Below, one piece after another: positions 28,107 through 37,611 of a stretch of 64,000 bases of DNA. The stretch comes from Sphingomonas sp. 7/4-4. GTDB taxonomy: Bacteria; Pseudomonadota; Alphaproteobacteria; Sphingomonadales; Sphingomonadaceae. The translations under genes were made by a program, and so were the position numbers. The number at the start of each line of letters is the position of its first letter. The first letter of the stretch is position 1. The stretch is from assembly GCF_027941955.1 (NCBI RefSeq), contig NZ_CP115960.1, forward strand, positions 3,612,501 through 3,676,500, read 5' to 3'. The notes under the pieces are model-generated. The model was not told the DNA's origin. It worked only from the letters and a program-made list of their open reading frames with translations, and searched no databases.

Positions 28107-29645
28107 ATGACTTTCTTCGAGAGCCTCGTCGCCTTGTTGCTGCTTGCAGTGGTGCTGCTGCAAGTCGCGCGGCGAACATGGATTCCCTATCCGACGATGC
28201 TGGCCACCGCGGGCGTGATCGTCGCTTTGGTGCCGGGAACCCCCGCGATCGGGCTCGAGGGGCATACCGCGCTGGCATTGTTCATCGCCCCGGTGCTGCT
28301 CGACGCGGCGTTCGATTTCCCGCTCGCGGCGATCCGCAAGCTGTGGCGCCCGCTGGTGGCGCTTGCCGTCGTCGCGGTGCTGCTGACCACCGCGGTCGTG
28401 GCGTGGATCGGCTGGGCATTCGCGGGACTGCCGCTCGCCGCGGCGATCACGCTCGGGGCGATCGTCGCGCCGCCGGACGCCGCCGCGGCGACGACGGTCC
28501 TGCGATCGGCCGCGCTGCCGCGCAAGACGGTGCAGGTGCTCACCGGCGAGAGCCTGCTCAACGATGCCACGGCTTTGTTGTTGTTCAGCGCCGCGCTCGC
28601 GGTCCAGAGCAATGGCGGGATCGACGGCAGCGTCGCGCTGCAGCTCGGGCTCGCCGCGCCCGGCGGGATTGCGCTGGGGCTGGCGATGGCGTGGCTGTTT
28701 CGCTTCATCATCCCGTATACGCGCGGCTCGTTCGGCGGGAATTTGCTCGAATTCGTCAATACCTTCGTCGCGTGGCTGCTCGCCGAGCGGCTGGGGCTGT
28801 CGGCGGTGCTCTGCGTGGTGACGATGGCGATGTTCATCGCCAACAGCCCGCGCATGAAGATCGACGCGCGCAATCGTGTCCAATCCTTCGCGGTGTGGGG
28901 CGTCGCGGTGTTCGTGCTCAACGTCGTCGCCTTCCTGGTGATGGGAATGCAGGCGCGCGCGATCATCGGCGGGATGGATCCGGCCCGGCTGCGCGAGGCC
29001 GCCGGCGTCGCGGCGATGGTCGTCGCTGGCGTGGTGGTGACGCGGCTCGCCTGGGTGCTCGTCTATAACCGGCTCGCGGCGCGCTTTGCCTTGCTGCGCG
29101 GCGATGCCGAGCCGGCGAGCCTCGCCCAGGGCGTGGTGGTCGGCTGGTGCGGGATGCGCGGGCTGGTCACGCTGGCGACCGCCTTTGCGCTGCCATCGGA
29201 CTTCCCGCAGCGCGACCTCATCACATTGTCGGCGTTCGCCGTGGTACTGGCGACCCTGGTGGTGCAGGGGCTCACGCTCACGCCGCTGATCCGGCTGCTG
29301 GGCCTGGACAGCGGCGACGATTCACAGGAGCATCAGGCGGCCGAGCGCGCTTTGACCGGGGCGGCGCTGGCCGCGGTTGCGGGGGCGAAAGGGCGCGTTG
29401 CCGACGAGGTCCGGCGCCAGTTTGAGATCGATCGCGCAGCGCTCGACGGCGGCGAGGCTTGCGGCGATTTCAACGAGCGCCGACGGCTCAAGCTCGAGGC
29501 GATATCCGCACAGCGCGAGCGGCTGCGCCAATTGCGCGACGACGACGCGATCGGCGAGGAAGCGTTCGAGCGGCTGCAGGAGGAACTCGACTGGCGCGAG
29601 CTGGCGATCGGCCCCGCCGGACAGCGCGCGATCGAGGAAGGTTAG
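28107..29645 (+). CDS. CPA1 family Na+/H+ antiporter
   Basis: The 512-residue product has about twelve hydrophobic segments. Transport motifs are LGAIVAPPDAAAATTVL, LTGESLLNDATALLLFSAAL and GWCGMRGLVTLATAFALPSD, all typical of the CPA1/NhaP-type exchangers. A C-terminal cytoplasmic domain (residues about 405-512) is rich in Glu and Arg and resembles the regulatory tail of this family. It exchanges Na+ or K+ for protons across the inner membrane. The ATG at 28107 is well placed; it follows the aldo/keto reductase by 34 bases. Confidence 0.88.
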   Translation: MTFFESLVALLLLAVVLLQVARRTWIPYPTMLATAGVIVALVPGTPAIGLEGHTALALFIAPVLLDAAFDFPLAAIRKLWRPLVALAVVAVLLTTAVVAWIGWAFAGLPLAAAITLGAIVAPPDAAAATTVLRSAALPRKTVQVLTGESLLNDATALLLFSAALAVQSNGGIDGSVALQLGLAAPGGIALGLAMAWLFRFIIPYTRGSFGGNLLEFVNTFVAWLLAERLGLSAVLCVVTMAMFIANSPRMKIDARNRVQSFAVWGVAVFVLNVVAFLVMGMQARAIIGGMDPARLREAAGVAAMVVAGVVVTRLAWVLVYNRLAARFALLRGDAEPASLAQGVVVGWCGMRGLVTLATAFALPSDFPQRDLITLSAFAVVLATLVVQGLTLTPLIRLLGLDSGDDSQEHQAAERALTGAALAAVAGAKGRVADEVRRQFEIDRAALDGGEACGDFNERRRLKLEAISAQRERLRQLRDDDAIGEEAFERLQEELDWRELAIGPAGQRAIEEG

Positions 29646-29670
29646 GGCGTATCGACTTCAATCGCGCAAC

Positions 29671-29690
29671 TCCCTCCCCACAGGGAGGGG
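29671..29690. terminator. Short GC-rich hairpin between converging genes
   Basis: CCCTCC pairs with GGAGGG around a six-base loop, between the antiporter stop (29645) and the GNAT stop (29710). It has no clear T-run and could serve both strands weakly. The CTCCCTCCCC...GGGAGGGGA pattern recalls the larger repeat at 55686-55823. Confidence 0.4.
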
Positions 29691-29709
29691 AAGCCGAATG
29701 TCGATATGC

Positions 29710-30164
29710 TTACAGCACCCGCGACATGAAGCGGCTGAACGGGTCTTCCTGATAATTGCCGAACGGTCCGGTCTCGGTGAAGCCGAACTGGCGGTAGAGC
29801 GCGTGGGCGGCTTCGAAGGCGGGCCCCGAGCCGGTCTCCAGGCTCAGCCGCTTATAGCCCCGCGCGCGGGCGACGCCGAGGATGTGCGAGACCAGAGCGG
29901 CGCCGGTGCCGCGCCGCAGATGCTGCTCGGACGTGCGCATCGACTTGATCTCGCCGTGCCCGTCGTCGAGCTGCTTGAGCGCGCCACAGCCGAGCAGGTC
30001 CGCGCCGTCCCACGCCGACCAGAAGGTCACGCCGGGCGCGCGCAATCCCGACAGATCGAGGAAATGACAGCTGCCCTTCGGCGAATTCGCGAGCATCCCC
30101 GCGAAATGCACGTTGAGCAAGGCGACGACCTGCGGATCGTCCAGTCCCCCTCGCGGATCTCCAT
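29710..30164 (-). CDS. GNAT family N-acetyltransferase (frameshift near start)
   Basis: The product has the GNAT acetyl-CoA fold: GEIKSMRTSEQHLRRGTGAA with the pyrophosphate-binding loop, then HILGVARARGYKRLSLETGS and FEAAHALYRQFGFTETGPF. The ATG at 30164 overlaps the stop of the M14 peptidase gene (TGATGG). From it the frame reads MEIREGDWT and then breaks. One added base at a C5 run on the plus strand (30146-30150) gives MEIREGGLDDPQVVALLNVH, a typical GNAT start. Substrate unknown; polyamines or small amines are common for this subfamily. Confidence 0.8.
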
Positions 30165-31282
30165 CAGATTTCGTCGATCATGCCGGCGAGCGTATCGATA
30201 CAGGCATGCGCGAGGACCTTGCAGCGCGCGGGCGACCAGCCGAACTCGGCATCGGCATTGGCGTCATGGTCCTTGAACGGCATCTCCAGAGTCATCGAAA
30301 CGGCACCGAACCGCTCGGCCACCTGGTTCGTCGACATCGAGAGATTGGCCTTGCCCGGTGCGGCCTTCTCATAGCCGAGGTCGAGCTGGAATTCGGGCGT
30401 GGCATCGGCCAGGCGGCGCGCGAAATCGTAGAATTTCTCGCCCAATGCGTCGGTCCAGCTCGGGATGCCTTCGAAACCCGCGATGAAATTGGCGGGGATC
30501 GCCTCGTCGCCATGGACGTCCATCGCGAAATCGACGCCGGTCTCGTCCATGCGATTGCGCACGACGAGGACTTCGGGGCTCCTCTCGGGCGTGGGCGAGT
30601 GCCATTCGCGGTTGAGGTTGATCCCCGCGGCATTGGTGCGCAGATGCCCGCGGCGCGACCCGTCGGGGTTCATGTTCGGAACGATGTGGAACGTCGCCTT
30701 GCTCCGCAGCGCGTGCGTGGTCCGATCGTCCAGATCGATCAGCTTCTCGAGCGCGCCTTCCATCCACCATTCGGCCATGGTCTCGCCGGGATGCTGGCGG
30801 GCATAGAGCCAGACCTGCTTGGGGCCTTCGCCGAGCGTCAGGCAGTCGATCGGCTGGCCGTCGAGCGTGACGCCCAATTCGCGGTGGGAGACGCCCGGCT
30901 GGGCGGCGATGCGCGTCACCAGATCATGGTGCCGCTCCATCGAATAGGGCGCGAAATAGGCGAACCAGACGATATCGGTGTCGATCGCGCGCGTGAAGCT
31001 CAGCACGCCGTCGGCATAATCGGTGGCGGTGGTCCGCCAATGCGCGCGGTCGGTGCTCCAACGCGCCTGATAGCCCGGCCAGCCGAACGGATAGGCCGCG
31101 CCGCCCGCATTGAGGATGCGGAAGGTCAGCGTGCGCCCCTTCGCCCCTGCCAGCCGGAAATGGAACCACTGGTAGAAATCGGACAGATGATCGGTGACGA
31201 TCTCGAGGTCGACCCGGTCGCCCTCCACTGCCACCACGCGGATATTGCCGCCGTCGAATGCGGCGTTGATCTGGATGCTCAT
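30164..31282 (-). CDS. M14 family zinc carboxypeptidase
   Basis: The 372-residue product has an N-terminal beta-rich domain of about 120 residues and a C-terminal M14 carboxypeptidase domain of the cytosolic (AGBL/CCP-like) type. Zinc ligands are His and Glu in RQHPGETMAEWW and His in DVHGDEAIP; NPDGSRRGH and GINLNREW match substrate-binding motifs, and Glu in SVSMTLEMPF-like SMTLEMPFKD fits the catalytic base. There is no signal peptide. I chose the ATG at 31282, overlapping the upstream stop by four bases, because the frame further up has no support. It is the middle gene of a three-gene operon. Confidence 0.85.
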   Translation of the reverse strand: MSIQINAAFDGGNIRVVAVEGDRVDLEIVTDHLSDFYQWFHFRLAGAKGRTLTFRILNAGGAAYPFGWPGYQARWSTDRAHWRTTATDYADGVLSFTRAIDTDIVWFAYFAPYSMERHHDLVTRIAAQPGVSHRELGVTLDGQPIDCLTLGEGPKQVWLYARQHPGETMAEWWMEGALEKLIDLDDRTTHALRSKATFHIVPNMNPDGSRRGHLRTNAAGINLNREWHSPTPERSPEVLVVRNRMDETGVDFAMDVHGDEAIPANFIAGFEGIPSWTDALGEKFYDFARRLADATPEFQLDLGYEKAAPGKANLSMSTNQVAERFGAVSMTLEMPFKDHDANADAEFGWSPARCKVLAHACIDTLAGMIDEI

Positions 31283-31895
31283 TTGACCGTGGTAGTGATG
31301 CCTGACTCGCCTGGGAAGTCCCTGAACAACGCGTTCGCCAGCCTGGCGGCCTGATCGCGCGGATCGCTGCCGGGCTTGCCGCTCACCGATTCGGTGACTG
31401 CGCGACCTTCCCACACGGTGCTATTGTCGCTGCGGCGACGGAGCTGGACCGCAAGCTCGGAGCCATAGACTTCGCGGGTCTTGCCGCCGATCCCGAACGA
31501 CACGCCGCCGCCCAGCCCGACTCCGCCGCCGCGTCGACCCCCGCTGATGCCGCCGCCGCCGAGACCGATCGAGACGGGGGCTGCTCGCGATACGCACCGC
31601 GCGAGACGCGCGTGAACGAGACCGCGGCGATATAGCCCGACGCCATCTCGCTGCGCGACTGGACGAAGCCGAGCCGCTCGAGCTCGGTCCCGACCGCGTC
31701 GGCATACATCTGGAACTCGGGGCTGATCTGCGCCGCGCCGGTCATCGGCTCGATCGCTACCGTGGTGCGTTCGGACAGCGTGCCGATATGATAGCGCGTG
31801 ACCTCCACCGGCGCGTTGCGGCTGGTGGTGGTGCATCCGCCCGCGAGCAGGGCCGCGCCCGCGGCTGCGATGCTGAGAAGCTTGTTCACGGGCAT
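31279..31895 (-). CDS. DUF4136-like lipoprotein (frameshift in this sequence)
   Basis: The N-terminus [20 protein letters not shown] ends in a lipobox, with the acylated Cys in LAGGCTTTS, so this is an outer- or inner-membrane lipoprotein. The body has DUF4136-like features: [36 protein letters not shown] and, at the end, [17 protein letters not shown] Gly-rich [11 protein letters not shown] stretch sits in the middle. The frame breaks at a G5 run (31576-31580); one added base joins REQPP to VSIGLGG. It overlaps the M14 gene by four bases and heads the operon. Confidence 0.75.
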
Positions 31896-32052
31896 TGGCC
31901 TCCTGTCTCGCGGGGAGAACGCCCCGCCGCACCTCAACCCTGCCCCCGGGCAGTCGGTTCCGCAAGGCCGTCAGCACCTTGACTTGACGACGCTCCCCTC
32001 TAGGCGGGCGCCTCTTTTCCAGCACCATATTCAGTCGAGAAGCGAATCGGTC

Positions 32053-32178
32053 ATGAAGATCGTGAATTCATTGAAGTCGCTCAAGGGGCGGCACCGCGAC
32101 AACCGCGTGATCCGTCGCCGCGGCCGGACCTATGTGATCAACAAGACGAATCGCCGGTTCAAGGCCCGCCAGGGCTAA
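32053..32178 (+). CDS. rpmJ: 50S ribosomal protein bL36
   Basis: The 41-residue protein [20 protein letters not shown], followed by [20 protein letters not shown], matches the alphaproteobacterial zinc-independent form of bL36, which lacks the Cys ligands of the zinc form. It binds 23S rRNA in the large subunit. It is a single gene with its own upstream space and is followed eight bases later by a HAD hydrolase. Confidence 0.95.
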   Translation: MKIVNSLKSLKGRHRDNRVIRRRGRTYVINKTNRRFKARQG

Positions 32179-32186
32179 TTCCGGAC

Positions 32187-32804
32187 GTGGGGACCCCGCG
32201 CGCCGTCATCTTCGATGTCGGCAAGGTCCTCTTCGAATGGGATCCGCGTTACCTCTACGAGCGCTTGATCGAGGACGATCAGGCGCTCGAAGCGTTTCTG
32301 GCGAACGTCGTCACCAGGGAATGGCATTTCCAGCACGATGCCGGGCGCCCGTTCGCGGAGACCTCGGCGGAGCTGAGTGCTGAGTATCCTGAGCATGCCG
32401 AGCTGATCGCCGCGTGGGGGCCGCGCTTCAACGACACGGTGCCGCACGCGATTCCGGGGATGCTGGAGATCGTCCGCGAGCTCGATGCCGCGGGCGTGCC
32501 ACTGTTCGCGATCACCAATTTCTCGGGCGAGTTCTGGCGCGAATGGGTGCCGCAGCATGCCGAATTGTTCGATCGCTTCCGTGATGTCGTCGTGTCGGGC
32601 GACGAGAAGCTGGTGAAGCCCGATCCCGCGATCTATGCGCTGGCGCTGAAGCGCTTCGGGCTGGAAGGGCCGGAGGCCGTGTTTGTCGACGACAGCGCCG
32701 CCAATGTTGCCGGCGCGAGGAATGCGGGCATCCACGCCGTGCTGTTCACTACGGCCGAGGATTTCCGCGCCGAATTGGTGCGGTTGGGATTGCTTCCAAA
32801 TTAG
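32187..32804 (+). CDS. HAD family hydrolase
   Basis: The 205-residue product has the HAD-superfamily IA motifs: an N-terminal IFDVGKVLFEWDP (motif I has Asp then Val rather than DxD, as in YihX and epoxide-hydrolase N-terminal-like members), AITNFSGEFWREW for motif II, KLVKPDPAIYALAL with the motif III Lys, and VFVDDSAANVAGARNAG for motif IV. A phosphatase or dehalogenase-type role is likely, substrate unknown. It starts with GTG at 32187, close behind bL36. Confidence 0.85.
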   Translation: MGTPRAVIFDVGKVLFEWDPRYLYERLIEDDQALEAFLANVVTREWHFQHDAGRPFAETSAELSAEYPEHAELIAAWGPRFNDTVPHAIPGMLEIVRELDAAGVPLFAITNFSGEFWREWVPQHAELFDRFRDVVVSGDEKLVKPDPAIYALALKRFGLEGPEAVFVDDSAANVAGARNAGIHAVLFTTAEDFRAELVRLGLLPN

Positions 32805-32806
32805 AA

Positions 32807-32913
32807 CGTCACCCCGGCCTTGTGCCGGGGTCCACTGCGCCTCATGCGCTGTCCTTACCTGTCTGAGTCATCGCTCGCCTCCCGGTGGACCCCGGCACAA
32901 GGCCGGGGTGACG
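32807..32913. repeat. Long inverted repeat overlapping the pyk 3' end
   Basis: CGTCACCCCGGCCTTGTGCC and its near-perfect complement GGCACAAGGCCGGGGTGACG flank a central region of about 45 bases. It lies between a HAD hydrolase and the converging pyruvate kinase. The arms are long enough to form a strong hairpin on either strand. The stop of pyk lies inside the right half, so the last residues of that gene are translated from repeat DNA. Confidence 0.8.
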
Positions 32914-34400
32914 GAGAGGCGGTGCCCAGGTTCAGCCCCTTCGGGCCCCTGATAATTCTTGAGCTCGTCGCCAAGGATGGTGACGACGTGGAGCACGTTG
33001 GTCGAGCCCGGCGTCCCGAACGGTACGCCGGCGCAGACGATGATGCGGTCGCCGGCGGCAGCCAGTTCCTGGCGCATCGCCATGCGCTTGGCCTTGGCGA
33101 CCATCTCCTCGAACGATTCGACGTCGCGGGTATGGACCGCGTGGCTGCCCCAGAGCAGCCCGCTGCGGCGCGCGGTCTCGATCTTCGGCGTCAGCACCAT
33201 GATCGGCACGGTCGGGCGCTCGCGCGCGATCCGCCGTGCCGTCGAGCCCGAGCTGGTGAAGCAGACGATCGCCACTGCCGATACGGTGCGGGCGATGTTC
33301 TTCGCCGCCTCGGCGAGTGCGTCGGCGGTGGTCGGATCGGGGCGCGTGACCGTGAAATGGACCCGGTCGCCATGCGCGGGATCGCGTTCCACTGCGTCGG
33401 CGATCGAGTTCATCATCGCGACCGATTCGACCGGCCATTTGCCCGCCGCGCTCTCGGCCGAGAGCATGATCGCGTCGGCGCCGTCATAGACCGCGGTCGC
33501 GACGTCGGAGACTTCGGCGCGGGTCGGCGAGGGCGAATCGATCATCGATTCGAGCATCTGCGTCGCGACGATCACCGGACGGCCCATCCGCCGCGCGGTC
33601 TCGACGATGCGCTTCTGCAGCGGCGGCACGCTCTGCGGCGGCAATTCGACGCCGAGATCACCGCGGGCGACCATCACGCCGTCGCATTGCTCGACGATCT
33701 CCTCGAGCCGGGTGATCGCGCTCGGCTTCTCGATCTTGGCGAGCAGGGCCGCCTTGCCGCCGATCAGCCGGCGCGCCTCCATCAGATCCTCGGGGCGCTG
33801 GACGAAAGACAAAGCGATCCAGTCGACGCGCTGCTCGACCGCGAATGCCAGGTCGCTGCGGTCCTTTTCGGTGAGCGCCGCGAGCGGCAGCACCATGTCG
33901 GGGACGTTGAGGCCCTTGGAATTGGAGAGCGTGCCGCCGACCTCCACGCGCGTGACGAGCTTGTCGGGGCTCGCGGACGTTACGCGCAGCACCATCTTGC
34001 CGTCGTCGAGCAGCAGCCGGGCATCCTCGTGCGCGGCTTCGAAGATCTCGCGGTGCGGCAGCTCGACGCGAGTCGCGTCGCCCGGGGTCGGATCGCGGTC
34101 GAGCGTGAATTGCTGGCCGGTTTCGAGCACCACCTTGCCCTCGGCGAACTTGCCGACGCGCAGCTTGGGGCCCTGAAGGTCGGCGAGGATCGTCGTCGGC
34201 CGGCCATATCTTTTCTCGAGGCTGCGGATCGCCGCGATCACCGGCACCTTCGATGCCTGATCGCCATGGCTCATGTTGACGCGGAAGGCATCGGCACCCG
34301 CCTCGAACAACTGCTCGATCATCTCGACGGTGTTGCTCGCAGGGCCCAGCGTCGCGAGGATGCGGACTTTCCGGGAACGAGGTCTTATGGCCTTTGTCAT
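32868..34400 (-). CDS. pyk: Pyruvate kinase
   Basis: The product (about 510 residues) carries all the key motifs: KVRILATLGPASNTVEMI, FRVNMSHGD, LADLQGPKLRVGKF, VMVARGDLGVELPP, RPVIVATQMLESMID and ADAIMLSAESAAGKWPVE. It makes pyruvate and ATP from phosphoenolpyruvate in glycolysis. I chose the ATG at 34400, with AAGGA nine bases upstream; an ATG at 34409 is also possible. The C-terminus runs about 20 residues past the usual family end, reading into the repeat at 32807-32913 (RLSVTPALCRGPPGG), a likely repeat-caused extension. Confidence 0.94.
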   Translation of the reverse strand: MTKAIRPRSRKVRILATLGPASNTVEMIEQLFEAGADAFRVNMSHGDQASKVPVIAAIRSLEKRYGRPTTILADLQGPKLRVGKFAEGKVVLETGQQFTLDRDPTPGDATRVELPHREIFEAAHEDARLLLDDGKMVLRVTSASPDKLVTRVEVGGTLSNSKGLNVPDMVLPLAALTEKDRSDLAFAVEQRVDWIALSFVQRPEDLMEARRLIGGKAALLAKIEKPSAITRLEEIVEQCDGVMVARGDLGVELPPQSVPPLQKRIVETARRMGRPVIVATQMLESMIDSPSPTRAEVSDVATAVYDGADAIMLSAESAAGKWPVESVAMMNSIADAVERDPAHGDRVHFTVTRPDPTTADALAEAAKNIARTVSAVAIVCFTSSGSTARRIARERPTVPIMVLTPKIETARRSGLLWGSHAVHTRDVESFEEMVAKAKRMAMRQELAAAGDRIIVCAGVPFGTPGSTNVLHVVTILGDELKNYQGPEGAEPGHRLSVTPALCRGPPGGER

Positions 34401-34431
34401 CGCTGTCATCCTTGTGCGCGCCTGCCTCTAG

Positions 34432-34836
<405 letters not shown>

Positions 34837-34960
34837 TCGGGACGGAGGGCTTGAGCGGCGGGCCGGGCTTCTCTAAGCGGCGCGCTCCAGTTTCATCGCA
34901 AGCCGTGCGCGACTCCGGCCTCCGCCGGGGTGACGGCCAACCAGCGTCAGGAGATACCCC

Positions 34961-35200
34961 TTGTCCGATTCGATTTCCGCCGAACAGCTGCGCCTCTTCA
35001 TCGAGCGGATCGAGCGCCTCGAAGAAGAGAAGAAGGGCATCGCCGACGACATCAAGGATGTCTATGCCGAGTCCAAGTCGACCGGCTTCGACACCAAGAC
35101 GATGCGTCACATCGTCCGCCTGCGGAAGATGGAGAAGCATCACCGCGACGAGGCCGATGCACTGCTCGAGACCTATCGCAACGCGCTCGGCCTGCACTGA
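34961..35200 (+). CDS. gapR: DUF2312/GapR nucleoid-associated protein
   Basis: The 79-residue protein is a charged helical pair: [39 protein letters not shown], then [20 protein letters not shown]. This matches GapR of Caulobacter, a dimer/tetramer that encircles overtwisted DNA ahead of replication and helps topoisomerases. It starts with TTG at 34961, seven bases after AGGAG. It is a separate gene upstream of a dispersed repeat. Confidence 0.9.
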   Translation: MSDSISAEQLRLFIERIERLEEEKKGIADDIKDVYAESKSTGFDTKTMRHIVRLRKMEKHHRDEADALLETYRNALGLH

Positions 35201-35214
35201 TCCCGAGAAGAGCC

Positions 35215-35306
35215 CCGTTCGCCCTGAGCTTGTCGAAGGGCCGCACTTTCTTCTAACCGCTGGCTGAGCAAGAAGAACGGGGCTTCGACAAGCTCAGCCC
35301 GAACGG
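35215..35306. repeat. Dispersed inverted repeat with GAGCTTGTCGAAG core
   Basis: The left arm CCGTTCGCCCTGAGCTTGTC and right arm GCTTCGACAAGCTCAGCCCG are complementary and separated by about 40 bases. It is the second copy of the element at 1167-1257. It lies between gapR and yebC, both reading to the right, and ends 13 bases before the yebC start, so it is part of that gene's leader. Confidence 0.75.
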
Positions 35307-35318
35307 TAGATTGGATTC

Positions 35319-36062
35319 ATGGCAGGCCATTCCAAATTCAAGAACATCATGCACCGCAAGGGCGCGCAGGATAAGAAGCGCTCGGGCATGTTCTCCAAGC
35401 TCAGCCGCGAAATCACCGTCGCGGCCAAGATGGGCTTGCCCGATCCCGACATGAACCCGCGGCTGCGCGCGGCGGTCAACGCCGCCAAGGCGCAGTCCAT
35501 GCCCAAGGACAATATCCAGCGCTCGATCGACAAGGCTAGCAAGGGCGACGCCGAGAATTACGAAGAGATCCGCTACGAGGCGTTCGGCCCCGGCGGCGTG
35601 AGCCTGATCGTCGAGACGCTGACCGACAACCGCAACCGCACCGTCACCAACGTGCGTACCGCGATCAGCAAGAATGGCGGCAATCTCGGCGCGCCGGGTT
35701 CGGTCAGCCACGCCTTCGATCGCATGGGGCTCATCAACTACCCCGCGAGTGCCGGCGACGCCGACAAGGTATTCGAAGCCGCGCTCGAAGCCGGCGCCGA
35801 GGACGTGACGTCGAGCGAAGACGGCCACGAGATCTGGACCGCGCAGGGCGACCTCCACGAAGTCGCCAATGCGCTGACCCCGGTGCTCGGCGAGCCGGAG
35901 GGAGCCAAGCTAGCCTGGCGTCCGCAGACCATGGTCGAGGTGGCCGAGGGCGACGCGGCGACTTTGTTCAAGCTGATCGACGCGCTCGACGACGACGACG
36001 ACGTCCAGACCGTCTGGGGCAATTATGAGGTCTCGGACGAGGTGATGGAGAAGCTCGGATAA
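35319..36062 (+). CDS. yebC: YebC/PmpR family regulatory protein
   Basis: The 247-residue product begins [20 protein letters not shown] and has the family signatures [31 protein letters not shown] and [20 protein letters not shown]. The family was annotated as transcriptional regulators and more recently as relieving ribosome stalling. The acidic C-terminus includes [16 protein letters not shown]. It overlaps the DUF3147 gene by one base and sits upstream of ruvC, a common arrangement. Confidence 0.95.
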   Translation: MAGHSKFKNIMHRKGAQDKKRSGMFSKLSREITVAAKMGLPDPDMNPRLRAAVNAAKAQSMPKDNIQRSIDKASKGDAENYEEIRYEAFGPGGVSLIVETLTDNRNRTVTNVRTAISKNGGNLGAPGSVSHAFDRMGLINYPASAGDADKVFEAALEAGAEDVTSSEDGHEIWTAQGDLHEVANALTPVLGEPEGAKLAWRPQTMVEVAEGDAATLFKLIDALDDDDDVQTVWGNYEVSDEVMEKLG

Positions 36063-36412
36063 TGTTCGCATTGATCGCCAAGGCGTTGCTCTCGGGTGCG
36101 CTGATCGTGGCGATCGCGGAGATCGGCAAGCGCCAGCCGGCGCTTGCCGCGCTTGTCGCCTCGCTGCCTTTGGTATCGATTCTCGGCATGATCCTGTTGT
36201 GGAACGGCCGCCCGGATGCCGAGAACATGGCGCATCATGCGGAAGCGACTTTCTGGTATGTGCTGCCCTCGCTGCCGATGTTCCTGCTGATCCCGGCGCT
36301 GTTGCGCAGCGGTGTCAATTTCTGGCTGTCGTTGCTCGCCGGCTGTGTGCTCACCTTCATACTCTATATCGGTATGACGACGATCGGGCCGCGCTTCGGC
36401 CTGCGGCTCTGA
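36062..36412 (+). CDS. DUF3147 membrane protein
   Basis: The 116-residue product has about four hydrophobic segments (near 5-21, 28-46, 64-82 and 88-108) and the family-like sequence [20 protein letters not shown]. The start ATG shares one base with the yebC TAA stop, so the genes are coupled. Function unknown. It ends four bases before ruvC. Confidence 0.8.
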   Translation: MFALIAKALLSGALIVAIAEIGKRQPALAALVASLPLVSILGMILLWNGRPDAENMAHHAEATFWYVLPSLPMFLLIPALLRSGVNFWLSLLAGCVLTFILYIGMTTIGPRFGLRL

Positions 36413-36416
36413 ACAT

Positions 36417-36905
36417 ATGATCATCCTCGGCCTCGATCCCGGGCTCGGCACCACTGGGTGGGGGCTGATCCACGCCGAGGGCAATCGGCTGAGCCATGTC
36501 GCCAACGGCAAGCTCAAGACCGACCCGCAGGCGCCGTTGCCGCGCCGGCTGGCGCACCTCGATGCGATGCTCGCGGCTTTGATCGTCGATCATGCGCCCG
36601 GCGCCGCGGCGTGCGAGGAAGTGTTCGTCAATTCGAACGCGCAATCGACGCTCAAGCTCGGCCAGGCGCGCGGTGTGGTACTCTGCGCGGCGGCGCGTGC
36701 GGGGCTCGATGTCGGCGAATATACCCCCAGCATCGTCAAGAAGGCAGTGGTCGGTACCGGCAATGCCGAGAAGGCGCAGGTCCATGCAATGGTCGCGCGG
36801 CTGCTGCCGGGCGTGAAAATCGACGGACCCGATGCCGGCGACGCGCTTGCTGTGGCGATCTGCCACGCGCACCATTTAGGAAGCGCGCGTATGCGTCTCC
36901 GCTGA
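36417..36905 (+). CDS. ruvC: Holliday junction resolvase RuvC
   Basis: The 162-residue endonuclease resolves recombination junctions delivered by RuvAB. Catalytic acids are Asp7 in [14 protein letters not shown], Glu in [20 protein letters not shown] and the C-terminal Asp pair in [16 protein letters not shown]. Length is normal. It is closely followed by a convergent membrane protein gene that separates it from ruvA by about 700 bases. Confidence 0.96.
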   Translation: MIILGLDPGLGTTGWGLIHAEGNRLSHVANGKLKTDPQAPLPRRLAHLDAMLAALIVDHAPGAAACEEVFVNSNAQSTLKLGQARGVVLCAAARAGLDVGEYTPSIVKKAVVGTGNAEKAQVHAMVARLLPGVKIDGPDAGDALAVAICHAHHLGSARMRLR

Positions 36906-36911
36906 CGCGAT

Positions 36912-37358
36912 TCAGGCGGCCAGCGCGGCGACCACCCCGTCCTCGTCGTCATTGGCACTGCGCCTGACCGGTCGCGTCCGCCGCGCGCGTCTGGCCCGCG
37001 CCCGGCGTATCGGCAGCCGGCGCATCACCCATGCCTTCACTGCGCCGATCCGCACCGTCGAGGCCGCAAGCACCGCCATCGCAATCGCATCGACCAGCGA
37101 TCCGATCTCGAATGCCGTCACCCAGCCGGCCAGCTCGGGCAGCGCCATTGCGAACATCCGCAGGCCCTCTTCCTCGAGTATCCAGAAGCAGGCTGTGCCG
37201 ATCGCGATCAGCACCAGCCAGACCAGCACCGCGCCGCGCTGGATCCGCGAGAGCCGCGCGGCAGGCCATTCGACCAGCCAGTGCCGCATGCCGCGGCCGA
37301 CCGGTGTATTTCCGGCGACGAGCAAAGCGAGCCAGAGCCACAAGCAGATGCCGAGCAT
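36912..37358 (-). CDS. Membrane protein with basic C-terminal tail
   Basis: The 148-residue product has three to four hydrophobic segments (near 1-17, 42-60, 68-85 and 87-105) and a tail very rich in Arg ([20 protein letters not shown]). An EEE stretch lies in the middle. I recognise no family. It interrupts the ruvC-ruvA spacing on the opposite strand, which is unusual, since these genes are normally adjacent. Confidence 0.6.
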   Translation of the reverse strand: MLGICLWLWLALLVAGNTPVGRGMRHWLVEWPAARLSRIQRGAVLVWLVLIAIGTACFWILEEEGLRMFAMALPELAGWVTAFEIGSLVDAIAMAVLAASTVRIGAVKAWVMRRLPIRRARARRARRTRPVRRSANDDEDGVVAALAA

Positions 37359-37571
37359 ATTCCCCCGCGGAAGATTTCGGAAATGAAATGGGAAGACCCC
37401 ACGCCCGGCGCCAGAGGCGTGGGCGATTTCGCTTTCCTACATGGTGATGTTCTGCTTACGTACCGGGGATGATGCTCCCGGCTTTCCGCTCTGTGGTCGC
37501 GGCCCCGATCGCGCGGGAAGCGGCGCGGCACGTGTCAACCGACCCCGCAAAATCGCGTTTCGTGTCAAGCG

Positions 37572-37595
37572 TGTCAACCAGCCATCTGGTTGACA
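37572..37595. promoter_or_regulatory. Palindrome upstream of ruvA
   Basis: TGTCAACCA and TGGTTGACA are perfect nine-base arms around a six-base spacer, ending 16 bases before the ruvA ATG. GTGTCAA also recurs at 37532 and 37562. It may be an operator or leader hairpin. The rest of 37359-37571 shows no gene. Confidence 0.4.
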
Positions 37596-37611
37596 ATCGG
37601 CGCTGCGCCGC

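Noticed and set aside
32187..32804. bL36 and the HAD hydrolase as a functional pair
   Set aside because: Only closeness supports it; the spacer is short but nothing in the proteins suggests a shared role.
37532..37595. LexA box upstream of ruvA
   Set aside because: The motif is a TGTCAACCA dyad and does not fit GTTC-N7-GTTC or GAAC-N7-GAAC spacing.
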